This document shows, in pieces, positions 25,693 through 36,644 of a DNA stretch of 64,000 nt. The position numbers and the translations under genes were made by a program. The notes below the pieces were generated by a model. The model did not search any database. It was not told the DNA's origin and saw only the letters and a list, made by a program, of their open reading frames with translations. Numbering within the stretch: position 1 is the stretch's first letter; each line of letters begins with the position of its first letter. The DNA lies in assembly GCA_021234155.1 (NCBI GenBank), contig JAJEKV010000016.1:1180001-1244000 (forward strand). Direction: 5' to 3'. Origin of the DNA: Isoetes taiwanensis. Taxonomy: Eukaryota > Streptophyta > Lycopodiopsida > Isoetales > Isoetaceae.

Positions 25693-27047
25693 ATGGAAGA
25701 TCCGGATGCCCCACCTCCATTGCCATCGCTAGTGAGTCTCTTCTTTGTTTCGCTTTTTTAGGTTTATGGCATTGCTATATATTTGCGGGTAGATATAGAA
25801 CTGCCTTCTTCACACTAGTAGATTATTGCCAAAATTGATGATTTGAAGATGGAGGTGCTTGATTTTCACTCTTAAAAATTAATGTGGAATTTTTGGCTCG
25901 CTAGCATATCTTCATTTGCATCTTAAATATCCTTGATGTATTTGCAATATCAGGAATTGAATGTGTCGAGATCCGAACTCCTTTCACGCATTCAAAACCT
26001 GAAAAAGGTAAGGTTTTTAATACTTTCTGATTTATTATCAGAGCAATTAGGCTGAGCACCTTGAGTTTCTGTTTAACAAGCCTTTTGTTTGCTTTGATGA
26101 AATCTTGCTATCTTTTCTAGGACCTACAAAAATGAAGGGGCAAACTTGATGGCTAAGTGAAGACATATCGAGAGGTTAGTCAGGGTCTAAAATGCTTCAA
26201 GACCTATATGCTGTTTTAACCTAGTCTGATTAAAAATTCAAGCATTTTTTACTTAGCAAAACTTGATAGCGTAGGTTCTATGCGTTTAATTGAAATGTGG
26301 AATGGTCAATATTTTTATTAAGTATCTATGAACAATCACCATTTTAAACAGTTGCAAAGTGTGGGCAATCATTTTGAATAGTAAGCTTATGAGTTCTAAG
26401 ATGCACTCCTTCGTTCTCTGTAGAGGGCATCATATATTCTATTATGTGACAAAATTTTTGACCCACTTACGGCAAATAGGCACTACTCCAGCCACAAAAA
26501 AATCACCACTTTTTAGTTTCACTAGATGCAAAGAGTTTTCTGCAGACAACAGATATCATATCCTTTGCAACAATTAGTCTTGCTAGACAACAATGCAAGT
26601 CTAGTTTTTTTTTCTTGTTAATTTCATGCTTTTGAATAAGCATTATGAATCCTCTTCTATACCCAGGATAAATTCTGTTAAGCATTATTAATTTAAACAT
26701 AATTTAGATGTAAGATATTACTTTAGAGTTGGGGTATTTTAACAGGAACTTGAATTACAAAAGATCCTCAAAATGATTTCTCCTAGGATACCATAAATGT
26801 GAATGGGACTTACCTTGAAGCCATTGTTATATGGGCAGGAATTTCAAGAACTTCGCACTTCTTTAAGAAAACAAGTTGACACTTCACCAATTTTGGAACC
26901 TCTGGTCCGTCTCCTTATCTTAAGGTTTTCTGGTTTTTATTGAAAGTTTGTATGGAACCACTTTATGAACTAATAGTTGTTCTTTAGGTGTCCGGAAATG
27001 GTGGACAATCTCCAGTAAAGATTGAAGAGCAAGCTGAGGATGATTGA
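25693..27047 (+). pseudogene. spliced plant coiled-coil protein with two in-frame stops
   Basis: Small exons bounded by AG and GT can be joined in phase 0: 25693-25731 (MEDPDAPPPLPSL), 25954-26007 (ELNVSRSELLSRIQNLKK), 26121-26174 (DLQK, stop, RGKLDG, stop, VKTYRE), a doubtful piece at 26746-26787, 26839-26904 (EFQELRTSLRKQVD) and 26988-27047 (GNGGQSPVKIEEQAEDD, stop). The layout suggests a short conserved plant coiled-coil protein of roughly 110-130 residues; I do not know an established name. Exon 3 carries TGA where Trp would fit and TAA where Gln would fit, both explainable as single transitions. The donor after 26904 (GTCCGT) is weak. Probably a recently decayed gene. Confidence 0.6.
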
Positions 27048-27215
27048 TGAGTTGTAACTGCATGTCATCAACACCAACCTAGAGGGCAAGATGGAAGGAT
27101 TTGCAAGGAGCTTGGGGTTGGAAAGACAAATGCTTTGTGTTTTTTGGTTTTAGCACACATGTCGTCAATATGTTTATGATTATGTTTAAATGTCTTATGG
27201 AAACTTAGCATAAAC

Positions 27216-27646
27216 CAACCACAACCATTAATATTATTGACACAAACCATTGCATCCAACGCATTTAAATTAAAATCCCCCTGAAACCCCCTTTGGTTTG
27301 GGTGCATATTCACACGGGGGGTTACTCCGGGCAACGAGAGCTGTCGGATGGGCATATTTGCCCTTTATTCCAAGATCTGAACCATACATAGCGATCCTCG
27401 TTTGTGGGGTATGCATGTACAAATTTTTGTATACTGTATATTAAAGTTTTCAAAATACTATAAGATTTGAGAGAATGTACTTAATAGTGTTAATTTTGTA
27501 CATGTATTATAAATTTTTAGGGGCTCTCGCTGCCCTACGTAACCTCCCGTGTGAATATGCACCCAAACCAAAGGGGGTTTCAGGGGGATTTTAATTTAAA
27601 TGCGTTGGATGCAATGGTTTGTGTCAATAATATTAATGGTTGTGTG
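27216..27646. mobile_element. MITE with ~125-bp terminal inverted repeats
   Basis: The arms at about 27220-27345 and 27517-27645 are near-perfect inverted repeats. Landmarks are ACCATTAATATTATTGACAC, CATTGCATCCAACGCATTT, CCTGAAACCCCCTTTGGTTT and GGTGCATATTCACACGGG on the left, with the reverse complements on the right. A ~170-bp AT-rich spacer lies between. No ORF. Exact ends and target-site duplication are uncertain. Confidence 0.85.
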
Positions 27647-28032
27647 TTGATTATTATATTGAAAAAAATTTTGGGCCCTTCGGGCCCTAACTAAAGCAAA
27701 CATAGGCACGTGAATTTGTGGTACGTTTTTTTCCAAAAAAAACCATGTATTATCTTCATCAGTAACAGATTTGACCTTATTTATTGAAGTTGCCAACTCT
27801 CTCTTTTCCTTTCTAACCGGCCAAAGATTCATATTAAGTCAAAACTCAATATTAAACTCCACCTCTAGTATGTCAAACATGAAGTTTCAATCAAGGCCAG
27901 CGCTTGGAAAATGATTTTAAATGTGAACCCGAGGCACTGTTGCCTTGTTAACATTTTCAATAACATTCAGGAAAGTCCGTTACAATGACCAACAGAGCAC
28001 AAGCAAATTCTGGAAGAATACTGCAGATTTTT

Positions 28033-28257
28033 TTATTGTACCTCTGTCAAAAGCCCATTTTCGGATCTGTTAGGCCTCTTAGATGATAATACATCATTAG
28101 GGTCTGCACTTTCGAAGTCAGAAGCAGCTGCTGCCCAACATATGGATGGCCTCTCTTTAAATGTTGGCACTGCATGAGATGAGCTTGTGAATCCATTGTG
28201 GCAGGTCGAGTCATACAACAGACCCAATGCTAAGATACTAAAAACAAAGTAGCACAT
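28033..28257 (-). other. possible exon, unidentified
   Basis: The minus-strand reading after a TTTTTAG acceptor gives ILALGLLYDSTCHNG and PTFKERPSICWAAAASDFE, then SSKRPNRSENG. It could be the variable C-terminal tail of the receptor kinase fragment upstream on the same strand (28672-28958), but no conserved motif proves this. Confidence 0.2.
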
Positions 28258-28435
28258 GGATATAGACTATGAAGATACAAGATTAACATTGAGAATTTAG
28301 AAACAGAGAATGAGGTCCAAAGATCTGTGCTAATATATGACAACCCAGTTGAAAGGAAAAATGATATTTAGGCAAATGCAGTCACAATGGCCATTTTAGA
28401 ATAGAGCAAAGACATCTATGAAGTAAAATCTTTAC

Positions 28436-28619
28436 CACAAACAGGCTTGCAGTATCTGCAATCTACTTCACAAGTCTTGGGGCATCCAGGAGGGCATCTC
28501 TGAACCACTCCATAGCAGCCTTTGAAGTATGCATCTGCACAGCTTGGAGACCATGCATATGCACCAGAAATGGCTGCCATACACATCCAAACGAAGTATA
28601 GTTTCTCTGCATTCCTCAT
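28436..28619 (-). CDS. first exon of a Cys-rich secreted root-cap/LEA-type protein (orphan exon)
   Basis: An ATG-initiated exon of 61 codons ends at a GTAAAG donor (after CKPVC-G). Residues 1-22 form a plausible signal peptide (MRNAEKLYFVWMCMAAISGA). The mature part has eight cysteines in the pattern SC, GC, RC, GC, TC, DC, YC, VC, including CPPGCPKTCEVDC and CKPVC. That pattern matches, from memory, the N-terminal Cys-rich exon of plant root-cap proteins, which continue with a conserved CxxPGAVCQDPRF-type domain. I find no such second exon downstream. If no splicing occurs, the ORF stops seven codons later after KDFTS (67 codons in total). Confidence 0.55.
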
Positions 28620-28671
28620 GCAGATATGCTAGACTGCGCGCTGTGCCTAGCGCAATTTTGAACCTGGTTTG

Positions 28672-28958
28672 TCATTGTAAATGGTTGCCTGGATTTGCAT
28701 TAAATAACCTGTGCTCCAACGACCCATTTGGCATGTACTTATACACAAGAAGTCTATGGCCTTTTTCGCAGCAAAATCCATACAAACGAACCAGATTAAA
28801 GTGATGAATGCTTCCTATGATACATACCTCTGTTCTGAATTCCTTTTGGCCTTGCTTGGCGCTCTCTAGCCTTTTCACTGCAATCTGGGTTCCATCTGAT
28901 AATCTTCCTTGGAACACAGACCCAAAACCACCGGCTCCAAGAATCCATGCCTGGTTTC
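28672..28958 (-). pseudogene. receptor-like kinase N-lobe fragment (S-domain RLK type)
   Basis: The minus-strand reading gives the Gly-rich loop GAGGFGSVFQGRL, the ATP-binding lysine in IAVKRLE, the alphaC region FRTEVCIIGSIHH, then LVRLYGFCCEKGHRLLVYKY and MPNGSLEHRLF, ending near NPGNHLQ. This is a Ser/Thr receptor kinase N-lobe closest to plant G-type lectin RLKs. The rest of the kinase domain, the transmembrane helix and the ectodomain are absent. The preceding in-frame codons run into a stop about 10 residues upstream of the loop. A fragment, with the Cys-rich exon lying 50 bp downstream. Confidence 0.7.
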
Positions 28959-28959
28959 T

Positions 28960-30425
28960 TCTTATCTGAACTCATTAACCTTTTCTGCCGCTGCTTCTTC
29001 GTCCTTCACCTGCAAATATTTCCTTCAAATCCGACCGGGGTCTGATGCCAAGAAGGAGCCGGCATGCTTTGTGTATTGGGCGGGATGGAGATCCATGTAA
29101 TTAGGCACTTGTGCTGGTGCAGTCTTGCTGCCACTGCTTAAGTCTGGATGCTGGATGCTGGAGACAATCTGGATGCTCGAATGTTGATCCTGAGGCCGGC
29201 CTGTCTACCCGCGTGATGCTGAAGAAGATGAATAAGTCCCCAACATATAACCCTAAAATGGGTTATCTCGAGCCTAATCTGATACAATAATAAAAAGGGA
29301 AAAACTCTGAAATACAATATAATAACGAAATATATGATATATATGTCTAAACCATTGGATATGGGCATTAAAATTAGTTCAAACGTATGTGCACTCTAGA
29401 TATACTAATTAGTATGCCTCATCAAATACATTCATGAAATCATATAAAAACCTTAGGAAAAACAGTATAAAAATACAAAAGAAACCCCCTGTTATTATGC
29501 TACATATTAGAAATGGTTGTATTCTGGTCCTCACAAAGTGGTAAAAGTTCTTTGTTTCATTTTTAAAGCTAAGGAGGACATCTACTGATTGAAAAGTTTA
29601 GACAACATTAAAGATCAGTAAATGATTACATGCGAAGAATTGAGTACCTAGGATAAGTATCTACTTCGTACTTTTCTTCTCACGCCTTGTTTAATCAGAG
29701 GGAGCGTTCAGTAAACAGATTCAATTGAAAAATATGATCATACAATAAAAAAAAAATGACTTTTCTTAAGCCCGATTACTGAAATTGTAAAATTCAAAAT
29801 GCCGACTTATCATCTGCCCCTAGTTCTTTGGACTGCAATTTTTGAATCTTGCATGTAAAATATCTATAAACGTGCAATATATTTGAGTATTTTATAATTG
29901 GAAAGGTTTTGAACTAAATTATTCCTTTTTGTTTTTTTCGAGGGTAAAATATATGTATCCTTCCTATATATAAAATTATTAAAAAAAAAAGCATAAAATT
30001 AGTGTAATTTCTAGTTCTTGGAATTAGCGAGTAGAATAGTTTTTCCGGCAGCTTTAAAGCTAGAAGAACCCCAGGCTCCGCCGTGTGCTTGCCCAGGCTC
30101 AGATTAGCGCCCCTCCGGCGGTCTCCTATGCCAGGCAGCGCACGCCTGGATTTGGGGATTTTTCACCTAGCTGCTAGATGGGAGGCCCAGTGGAAAAAAG
30201 GAACAAATACAGTTGCGGTGTTTCTTAGTCGCCTCTGCTCGATTGCACCGATTTCTTCATGTTACAGTAATATTCTAGCGCCCGGAATATTTTGTAGGCA
30301 TTGCTTCCAGGTCTGAGTTTGATAAGATGTCTGCTTCTTGAAAATTTTTTCTTCTATAGCGGCTTAAAAGACAGGAATTTTATAAAGGCGGATTGAGCTC
30401 CATACTTTTGCAAGTGGGGTGGCTA
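28960..30425. other. intergenic, no gene seen
   Basis: Mostly AT-rich. Short ORFs at 29138-29368 and 30083-30316 show no domain. Confidence 0.5.
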
Positions 30426-30432
30426 ATATTAT

Positions 30433-30475
30433 CAGAAGAAGAAGAAGAGATTTTAACGTCACGCCACAAGGCAGC
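30433..30475 (-). repeat. 3' end of a SINE-like element, truncated copy
   Basis: The reverse complement reads CGCTGCCTTGTGGCGTGACG, then TTAAAATCTC and (TTC)n. This is identical or nearly so to the 3' end of the SINE at 34628-34836. Only the terminal ~45 bases are recognisable. Confidence 0.6.
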
Positions 30476-30649
30476 GCCCTCAACAATCTGGCTAATCTGG
30501 CTAATTTTGGAGATGCAGTGGCCAGATGCAGCGCCTTTGCAGTGGCCAGATTATAGTTTCTTGCCAGAAAGCCGCTTTAGCAAGGTTTCTGGGTATTCAA
30601 GGCAAGCCGAAGCAAACAGAGTGTATAGAAATTAGGAAAGGATTGAAGG

Positions 30650-32815
30650 TTAGATCTTAAATATTGGCGAAAAGCTTCAGAAGGCTATGTAAAATGGCCG
30701 GTTTTTACACAGGTAACTAAGTTAGACTATCCAGATTTAGCAGGGAAACCTGCTGATCAAATAAAATCTCAATAGAAGCACGAACATCGCATGAGCCACA
30801 AAAGCAAAGGATTCAGGGTTAAAAGATCCGCCCCTATAATTGGCATAGTGGGCAGAAAATTCCGGTGAACTTAAAGAATCCTAGGACGTTTTTCTCAGAT
30901 CAAACTCGTTGGACAGATTGTAAAGGCCCTGGACGAATATCGGTCTTGCATGGGGTGCAGCTACCTTTCCAGGTTATTCTTTTTGAATTTCCAAAAAGTA
31001 ATAAGCATAATGATAGTTTCATTTTCATTTATCTTCAAACAATGAAGTCTTACCCATACAACATGCTTGCTAGTCTTGCCAGTTATCCCATGAGACTCTA
31101 TGCTTTGTGTAGCTGATGCAAATTTAGAAAAAAATATGGGATGCTGGAATACAGGTGCTTGGTTAAGAAACACGGGAAACTTGAGCATTCCTTTTTCTCA
31201 ACTTTTGTTCCGGTCCCAAGGCATGTACCAGCACTCTAAACATTCTCCAAAATGTTAATAAATTTGCACCACACAGTTGTAGTGCGAAGTACACTTCTTG
31301 CTCCATTGTTTAGAAAACTCTATAAACACTCAAAGATGTGATCGAAACATCACCGTTTGAATCTTCAAACTCAATTAAAATGCTCACATTTATATCATTA
31401 TGGTTCAATCACTAAGCCATGGTCCTTTCTCTCAAATAACAAGACAACAATATAAGTCAACTGGTTTTAAAGTTTGGTTCACCATCTCATGTGCATGGAT
31501 GGGTTGCTTCACCATCTCATCTCATGTGCATGGATGGGTTTATAGTTTGGTTCACCATCCTATGGGCTCAGACGAGTTTCAATGGCATGAACATTCGGGA
31601 TGACGTGGCAATAGACACGTACTAGAAGACAAATTATATCAACCATGAGTGGGAGGAAAACTTTGTAATAGGTTAGCACGCATTAAAAAACGTTTGATGT
31701 AAAGTATAAACCACTGAATCATTCCTAACCCTAGAAGAATGAAAGATTGAGAACCTTCAACATGAATAACATCCAGTCCATTCTATAAAATTGAACGAGT
31801 AAACCTCTTCAATTGCTTGCTTGCAATATCGACTCCTCAAAGAAAATATTGCTTCATATTCACTAACTACCGATGACTGCCAATTGTGCATAGGGCGCTG
31901 GCTCCGCCAACGCTAAATTCTTGTATTAATATTAAAATTAGAAAATATGTACAATAGAGCCCCTCTATAAGGGAGATACAGATGATGTGGGAGTCCAAGT
32001 ACAGGTACTACAGAGGGCATCTACTCGTCACCCTACATTATTCATGTCTTCACACCTACATTTGTCTTTCATAAATACAACTTAGCCAAAAGTGCCAAGG
32101 TATGAGATATTGCTCTAGCAAGGCTACAAGTTGAAGAATATGAGGGCAAAGGTTTGTTTAGATCTAATAAACTTGTCACTTGCCAAAGCTTTAAAGCGGA
32201 ATTATGTTTCCAAAGAGATGATTCGTGCAATTTATAGACTGGAACATCGGTAGAGAACCGTGGCAATGTACACGGAGCAATTCACGAGCTTGAGACTTTA
32301 TGTGCCGAAACTTAGCGAGAGACAAGCAGGAGTACATAGAAGGTTAAATGACAACATACAAAAGCTTGCCATAGAAATCAGCCTTCACATTGTCTCAAAA
32401 GCACGAGAAAGCCATCAGCTTGCAAGGGGCAGAATTCCAAGAGTAGGTGCAGAAGCAGGAAAGCTTTGATAAGGGTAAAAACTTGCAACTTGCATGAACT
32501 TGTAACTTCGCCTAGAAGCTCAACCACTTCCCTATGAGTTGTGTATCTCCTGGCTTTTGTGACTGACGAACATATCCTGCGAGAAAATTAGGATCTGCTT
32601 GAAGGACATCTTGAATAGAGGGATGGACGAAACTTAAGACACAATGCACCATCAAATAGTATGAAGCTTCAATAAAGATGTAGCCCTCAGTTAAGGCGAC
32701 TACAGGAATAGGAGGAAATTTTTGAATGTAACGATCCTCGTCTAGGGGATCATGATCATCCACCTTAATGGTGTTGTTAAACGTGATCTATAAAGACTCG
32801 CACGTGCAAATATTC
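30650..32815. other. intergenic, no gene seen
   Basis: AT-rich. Includes a short direct repeat at 31484-31555 (CATCTCATGTGCATGGATGG twice). Small ORFs at 32260-32469 (plus) and 32512-32763 (minus) have no recognisable domain. Confidence 0.45.
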
Positions 32816-32819
32816 TAAA

Positions 32820-33075
32820 AATAAAATGATATGGAAAAACCCTTCCTATTTTCCATGGAAGCCCTACCCATTTTCCAAAGAGGAAACCCTTCCTGATTTC
32901 AAAAGCTAGAAATTCGGAATGGCTTCCACGGAAAATGGGAAGGGTTTCGGTGGAAACCCTTCCTAGTTTTATTGAAAGCCATGGAAAAAAGGGTTTTCTT
33001 GGAAATTGATAATGGTTTCCCTGGAAAATGGGAAGGGTTTCCAGGGAAAATTGGAGGGGTTTCCACTGGAGGGCA
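32820..33075. repeat. clustered GGAAGGGTTTCC-type words in both orientations
   Basis: About eight imperfect copies of AAACCCTTCC or its complement, joined to GGAAAATGGGAAGGGTTTCC-like words, occur within 260 bases. The orientation switches near 32930, so the block is roughly an imperfect inverted repeat. No ORF of interest. Confidence 0.6.
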
Positions 33076-33109
33076 ACCCCAATTGGGTGTACACAAAACC
33101 ATCGAATTT

Positions 33110-33678
33110 ATTGCGGTGGCCTTTTTTTTGCTCTAAACTTGTGATATTGGCCTAATATTAAAGTCCTATCCTATCTACACATATATAATTCATTCTTGCC
33201 AAGATTCGATTCCGAAGATTCCTAAGTGGGGGAAAAATTAGTGGAAAAACAAAAATAAAAAATTCTTTGCTGTCCGACAGCTTAGCATGACCCTTACCTA
33301 TCCGGTGCCATAGCCGTTGCTATGAAATTCGGCCGACATGAAGTTCGATGCGTACTTGCTCGCTCTGCGATAATCCGAGGCACTTGAAAAAAGATACGTA
33401 TTCTCAGAACATCCATTTGCAAAGCTTTTGTCCGTCAAATATTCAACATAAAATTGAGTTTCCCCTTCCGTTACCTAATGATATGCCGTTTCTTCTCGCT
33501 TTGCTTGCCATCTGCACCATGTCTCTGCCATTGCCAGTTTCCTTATATGAGAAATCCCTGCTTTCGGCCTGAAGATGGCCAGCTTATAAAGCACTTGGCA
33601 GCAGAGCCATCGCCCTTCTTATTTTTGCCCAAATGCATTGATTTCTTGTTGCAGTAGAATAAATATTATATAACACTT
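33110..33678. other. intergenic, no gene seen
   Basis: No gene, RNA or structured repeat recognised. Overlapping short plus-strand ORFs at 33348-33657 lack any domain. Confidence 0.45.
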
Positions 33679-34956
33679 TGTGACGTTCTCCGAACCTATA
33701 CGATGCTCCCATCCTATAAATATGAGAAATCCCCTCTTCCATGGCGACTACTCCACCATAGAAAGGCCTTCCGTCGGACCACTTGTGATGGGCAAGTTTC
33801 CGGGTGAAGGACACGGAGGTGTCATTTGTCCCACGCCTTCTATGGGAATCCTATATAGCGGAAGCGTACATACATGTTAGCACCTGGCAACAATACAAAT
33901 AAATAATATACCACCACGAAGGGTGGCTCACCATCATCAATAAGAATACAACAGAATACTAACATAACGAAAGAAATGCACCATAAATAAGGGCTCTACC
34001 TCGGGCTCAGACTCATGGGGGTCGACTGACAGTCAAGGCCTCCAGATAATAGCAGACAGAAGCATCACATGGCTTTGGCTGTCATAGAACAATGGCTAGG
34101 TAGTCCACTCCATCCGTCCCTCCTGTGCATACCTTGCAGATAGGCTGAATCATGCTATGGCGTAGTTGTAGCCTTCCTGAGATGCAGTCTCATGGATTCA
34201 CCCTATGAGAATACTCCAGGTTACATCTCCCCGGGTCCGATGAGGCAGGAAAGGAGAATCTTTTCCAGAGCATGGTGCTTCCATGGGTGGCTAGAGGATC
34301 GTGGTTCCGTTGAAAAACACGCATCCATACCCGACTTTAACCCCCCAAAATCCATAGGCTACGCCTACCGAGCCCGGGACGTCCCTATAGGTACGTATCC
34401 TGCGATCCAGGAGGTATCAGATCCATACCCGGCCCATACGCAATGACCGACTATAGAACTAGCCACAGTAGGGAGCCTTGTAGCCACGCTAGGCAAGGTC
34501 CCACCCCCACGTCCCCACCGTGATCAATCAATTTGGGCTAGGTGGCAGTTCTAGATTAGTTATCCTTAATTAATTGATATTTAGGTCTTTTTAATATTAG
34601 GTTAAGCCCTAAATTCGAATTAGGGTTTATGGTTAGGTTTCCACCCAAGGTCACGGGTTCAACGCCTCGTTGTGAAAGTGGCCATGCAATGTAAAGTTGG
34701 TGGGGGAAGGACCCACTTCAGCAATGTAAAGTGGTGGGGGCAGGACCCATCTGGGTGTGTTGTACAGTGTCACATGTCCGATAGGACGCTGCCTTGTGGC
34801 GTGACGTTAAAATCTCTTCTTCTTCTTCTTCTTCTTAATAATTAATGATTAATGTAGCTACCCTTAGCTTATGAATAACTAATGCACCATTAATTATTCA
34901 TAGTGACGTGTCATGTATTTATGCCCAAAGAACATATAAATACGTGGAACGTCACA
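33679..34956 (-). repeat. LTR of retrotransposon, copy 2 (inverse orientation)
   Basis: On the minus strand the LTR begins TGTGACGTTCCACG (at 34956) and ends GAACGTCACA (at 33679), giving a ~10-bp terminal inverted repeat typical of LTRs. It shares many blocks with 2621-4186. A SINE is nested at about 34628-34836. The purine tract AAGGTGGGGAGAA lies just outside at 34957-34969, so this is a 3' LTR whose internal part extends to the right. Confidence 0.75.
34628..34836 (+). mobile_element. tRNA-type SINE with (CTT)n tail, nested in the LTR
   Basis: Carries a Pol III box-B-like GGTTCAACGCC at 34656-34666, preceded by GGTTAGGTTTCCACCC. The body has two GGTGGGGGNAGGACCCA-like blocks and ends in GTGACGTTAAAATCTC plus (TTC)n at about 34816-34836. 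Box A appears lost or truncated. No ORF. A 3' fragment of the same family lies at 30433-30475 on the other strand. Confidence 0.65.
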
Positions 34957-35250
34957 TTCTCCCCACCTTGAAAGTGATGCTGTCCTCAGCATCAAGACTG
35001 TTCTTGCTCTGGGCCAACACATGACATGTTGGAAGCAAGTCTCCCCACCTTAAAGAGGTAATGCGAAATTATAAGTCACACAAAAGTTGTCATATTCAAG
35101 GTGATCAAGTTTGAAATGACGCATAATGTGCAATTTATAACTCGGCAAAAGTTGAACGGTAATTAATGGAACAACGTTATGTGGAAGGGGAGATACCGAT
35201 TTATGGTATCCCCAGCATTTGCGTTAGGTGGTTAACGTACAAGGAAAATT
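34957..35250 (-). mobile_element. 3' internal end of LTR retrotransposon, copy 2
   Basis: The reverse complement shows the same sequence that precedes the LTR in copy 1 (CTTGATGCTGAGGACA, then the purine tract). The similarity extends about 180 bases and then fades. No pol domain is recognised further right. Confidence 0.55.
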
Positions 35251-36640
35251 AAATTACGGAAAGTGGACAGATTTAGGTAGGTGATATAAAGAATATATAT
35301 AGAGCGTACCCTATCATCGTGTAGGACTGTAGTCCTGTCAAAAGTCGACAGCCAAGATATAATAGATAAGCAAGCACACTATTGATCTGTGGTGGACCGT
35401 AGCCTATAGGGCCTAGCAGTGCAAATAGAAAACACATATCACAACAAGAACATGGGCCCGTAAAGGCCCTTAAAAGAAGCTGCAGGCGCCAAAGGAAGCA
35501 CTTCTGGCCTGCAGAATCACAAGACATCGATATTTACAAAATAATTTATATGTTGTGGTTGAAGAGACCATCCCCTTTGAAGTAGAAAAAAAAATAAGGG
35601 GAAGCCTATCATGCCTAAGGCTTGCCATTCGTCTCGGCGTAAGGAATGACAATGTTCCCATTAAAGCTGTAGATGAAGGCGTCCTATTATGACTATATGC
35701 CCATCCCCATTTCTAGGATGCATCTAGCCCGATCCTCGTTGCATGAACGCTGGCCTGCATGATCCCGGCCGAATCTTAGTCTCACGAGATACTGGTTGGT
35801 GGCTATAGCACGCGCCGCTTTGCGTCGAAGCCGGAGTTGATGGCTTCGTTGTCGGCGCATGCATGGCATTGCCGCAGTAAATCGAGATAAGCCTCAACAA
35901 AAATCTCACTTGAGGACTGATGTTGGACCTTTCTTTGATAAGTGATTCCACTTAACGAAAAGACATGCTATGGCTATCCCGTATCTACTTGTACGCACGA
36001 TCGAGAAGAGCGTGTGGAACTAGTTCCACTTGCTCGTCCGTCGGTTAGGACGTCATGGCGTGCAGATGTGCGAGGAGAAATAGCTTATAGGCCCGTGGGC
36101 ATACTGGCTAGATTATCTAAACGGTTTCGGTCATCGAGGTGGCAGTATCATGCAACATCGAATGTTAGGGTGAGCCCGCTAAGAATTAATCTTCAACCAG
36201 ACGAAGTCTGGAAGCCTCTTTATTACTATACTAGTCATTCATGTTCTATTCTTAGAGATATACATTATACTGACACTATACCATAATATACTCGATTTAG
36301 AAATCATTCTTTACACATTTAAGAATGACGAAAATTAGATAAACTTTAAGGGCGTAAATATTAATTATTAATTCAAGAGATTGAACCATCATTCATTTAA
36401 ATTGGATTTATGTCTGTTCCAAAAGCACGCCACTTTTGCATACCCTTTTCTCAATATAGTGTTTTGTTGTGTGACATGCTGTTTTGCATTGTTGCAAATT
36501 TTTGCATTGTAGTACTGGGAGGTTTAACATTTTCTTGTCTTAGTGAGAAGAATGTGGTGTTTGATTAGCATTTGTAGATAACAACACATCAATATACAGA
36601 GAACACTTTTTACATTGTATTCACTTGATATGAAGATTAC
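35251..36640. other. probable remnant of retroelement interior, no gene called
   Basis: Short ORFs on both strands (35273-35661 minus, 35942-36286 plus) have no recognisable domain. Position suggests interior of copy 2 of the LTR element, but this is inference. Confidence 0.35.
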
Positions 36641-36644
36641 ATCA

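Noticed and set aside
32512-32763. 83-codon minus-strand ORF
   Set aside because: Clean frame, but no domain, splice context or neighbouring coding signal; not reported as a gene.
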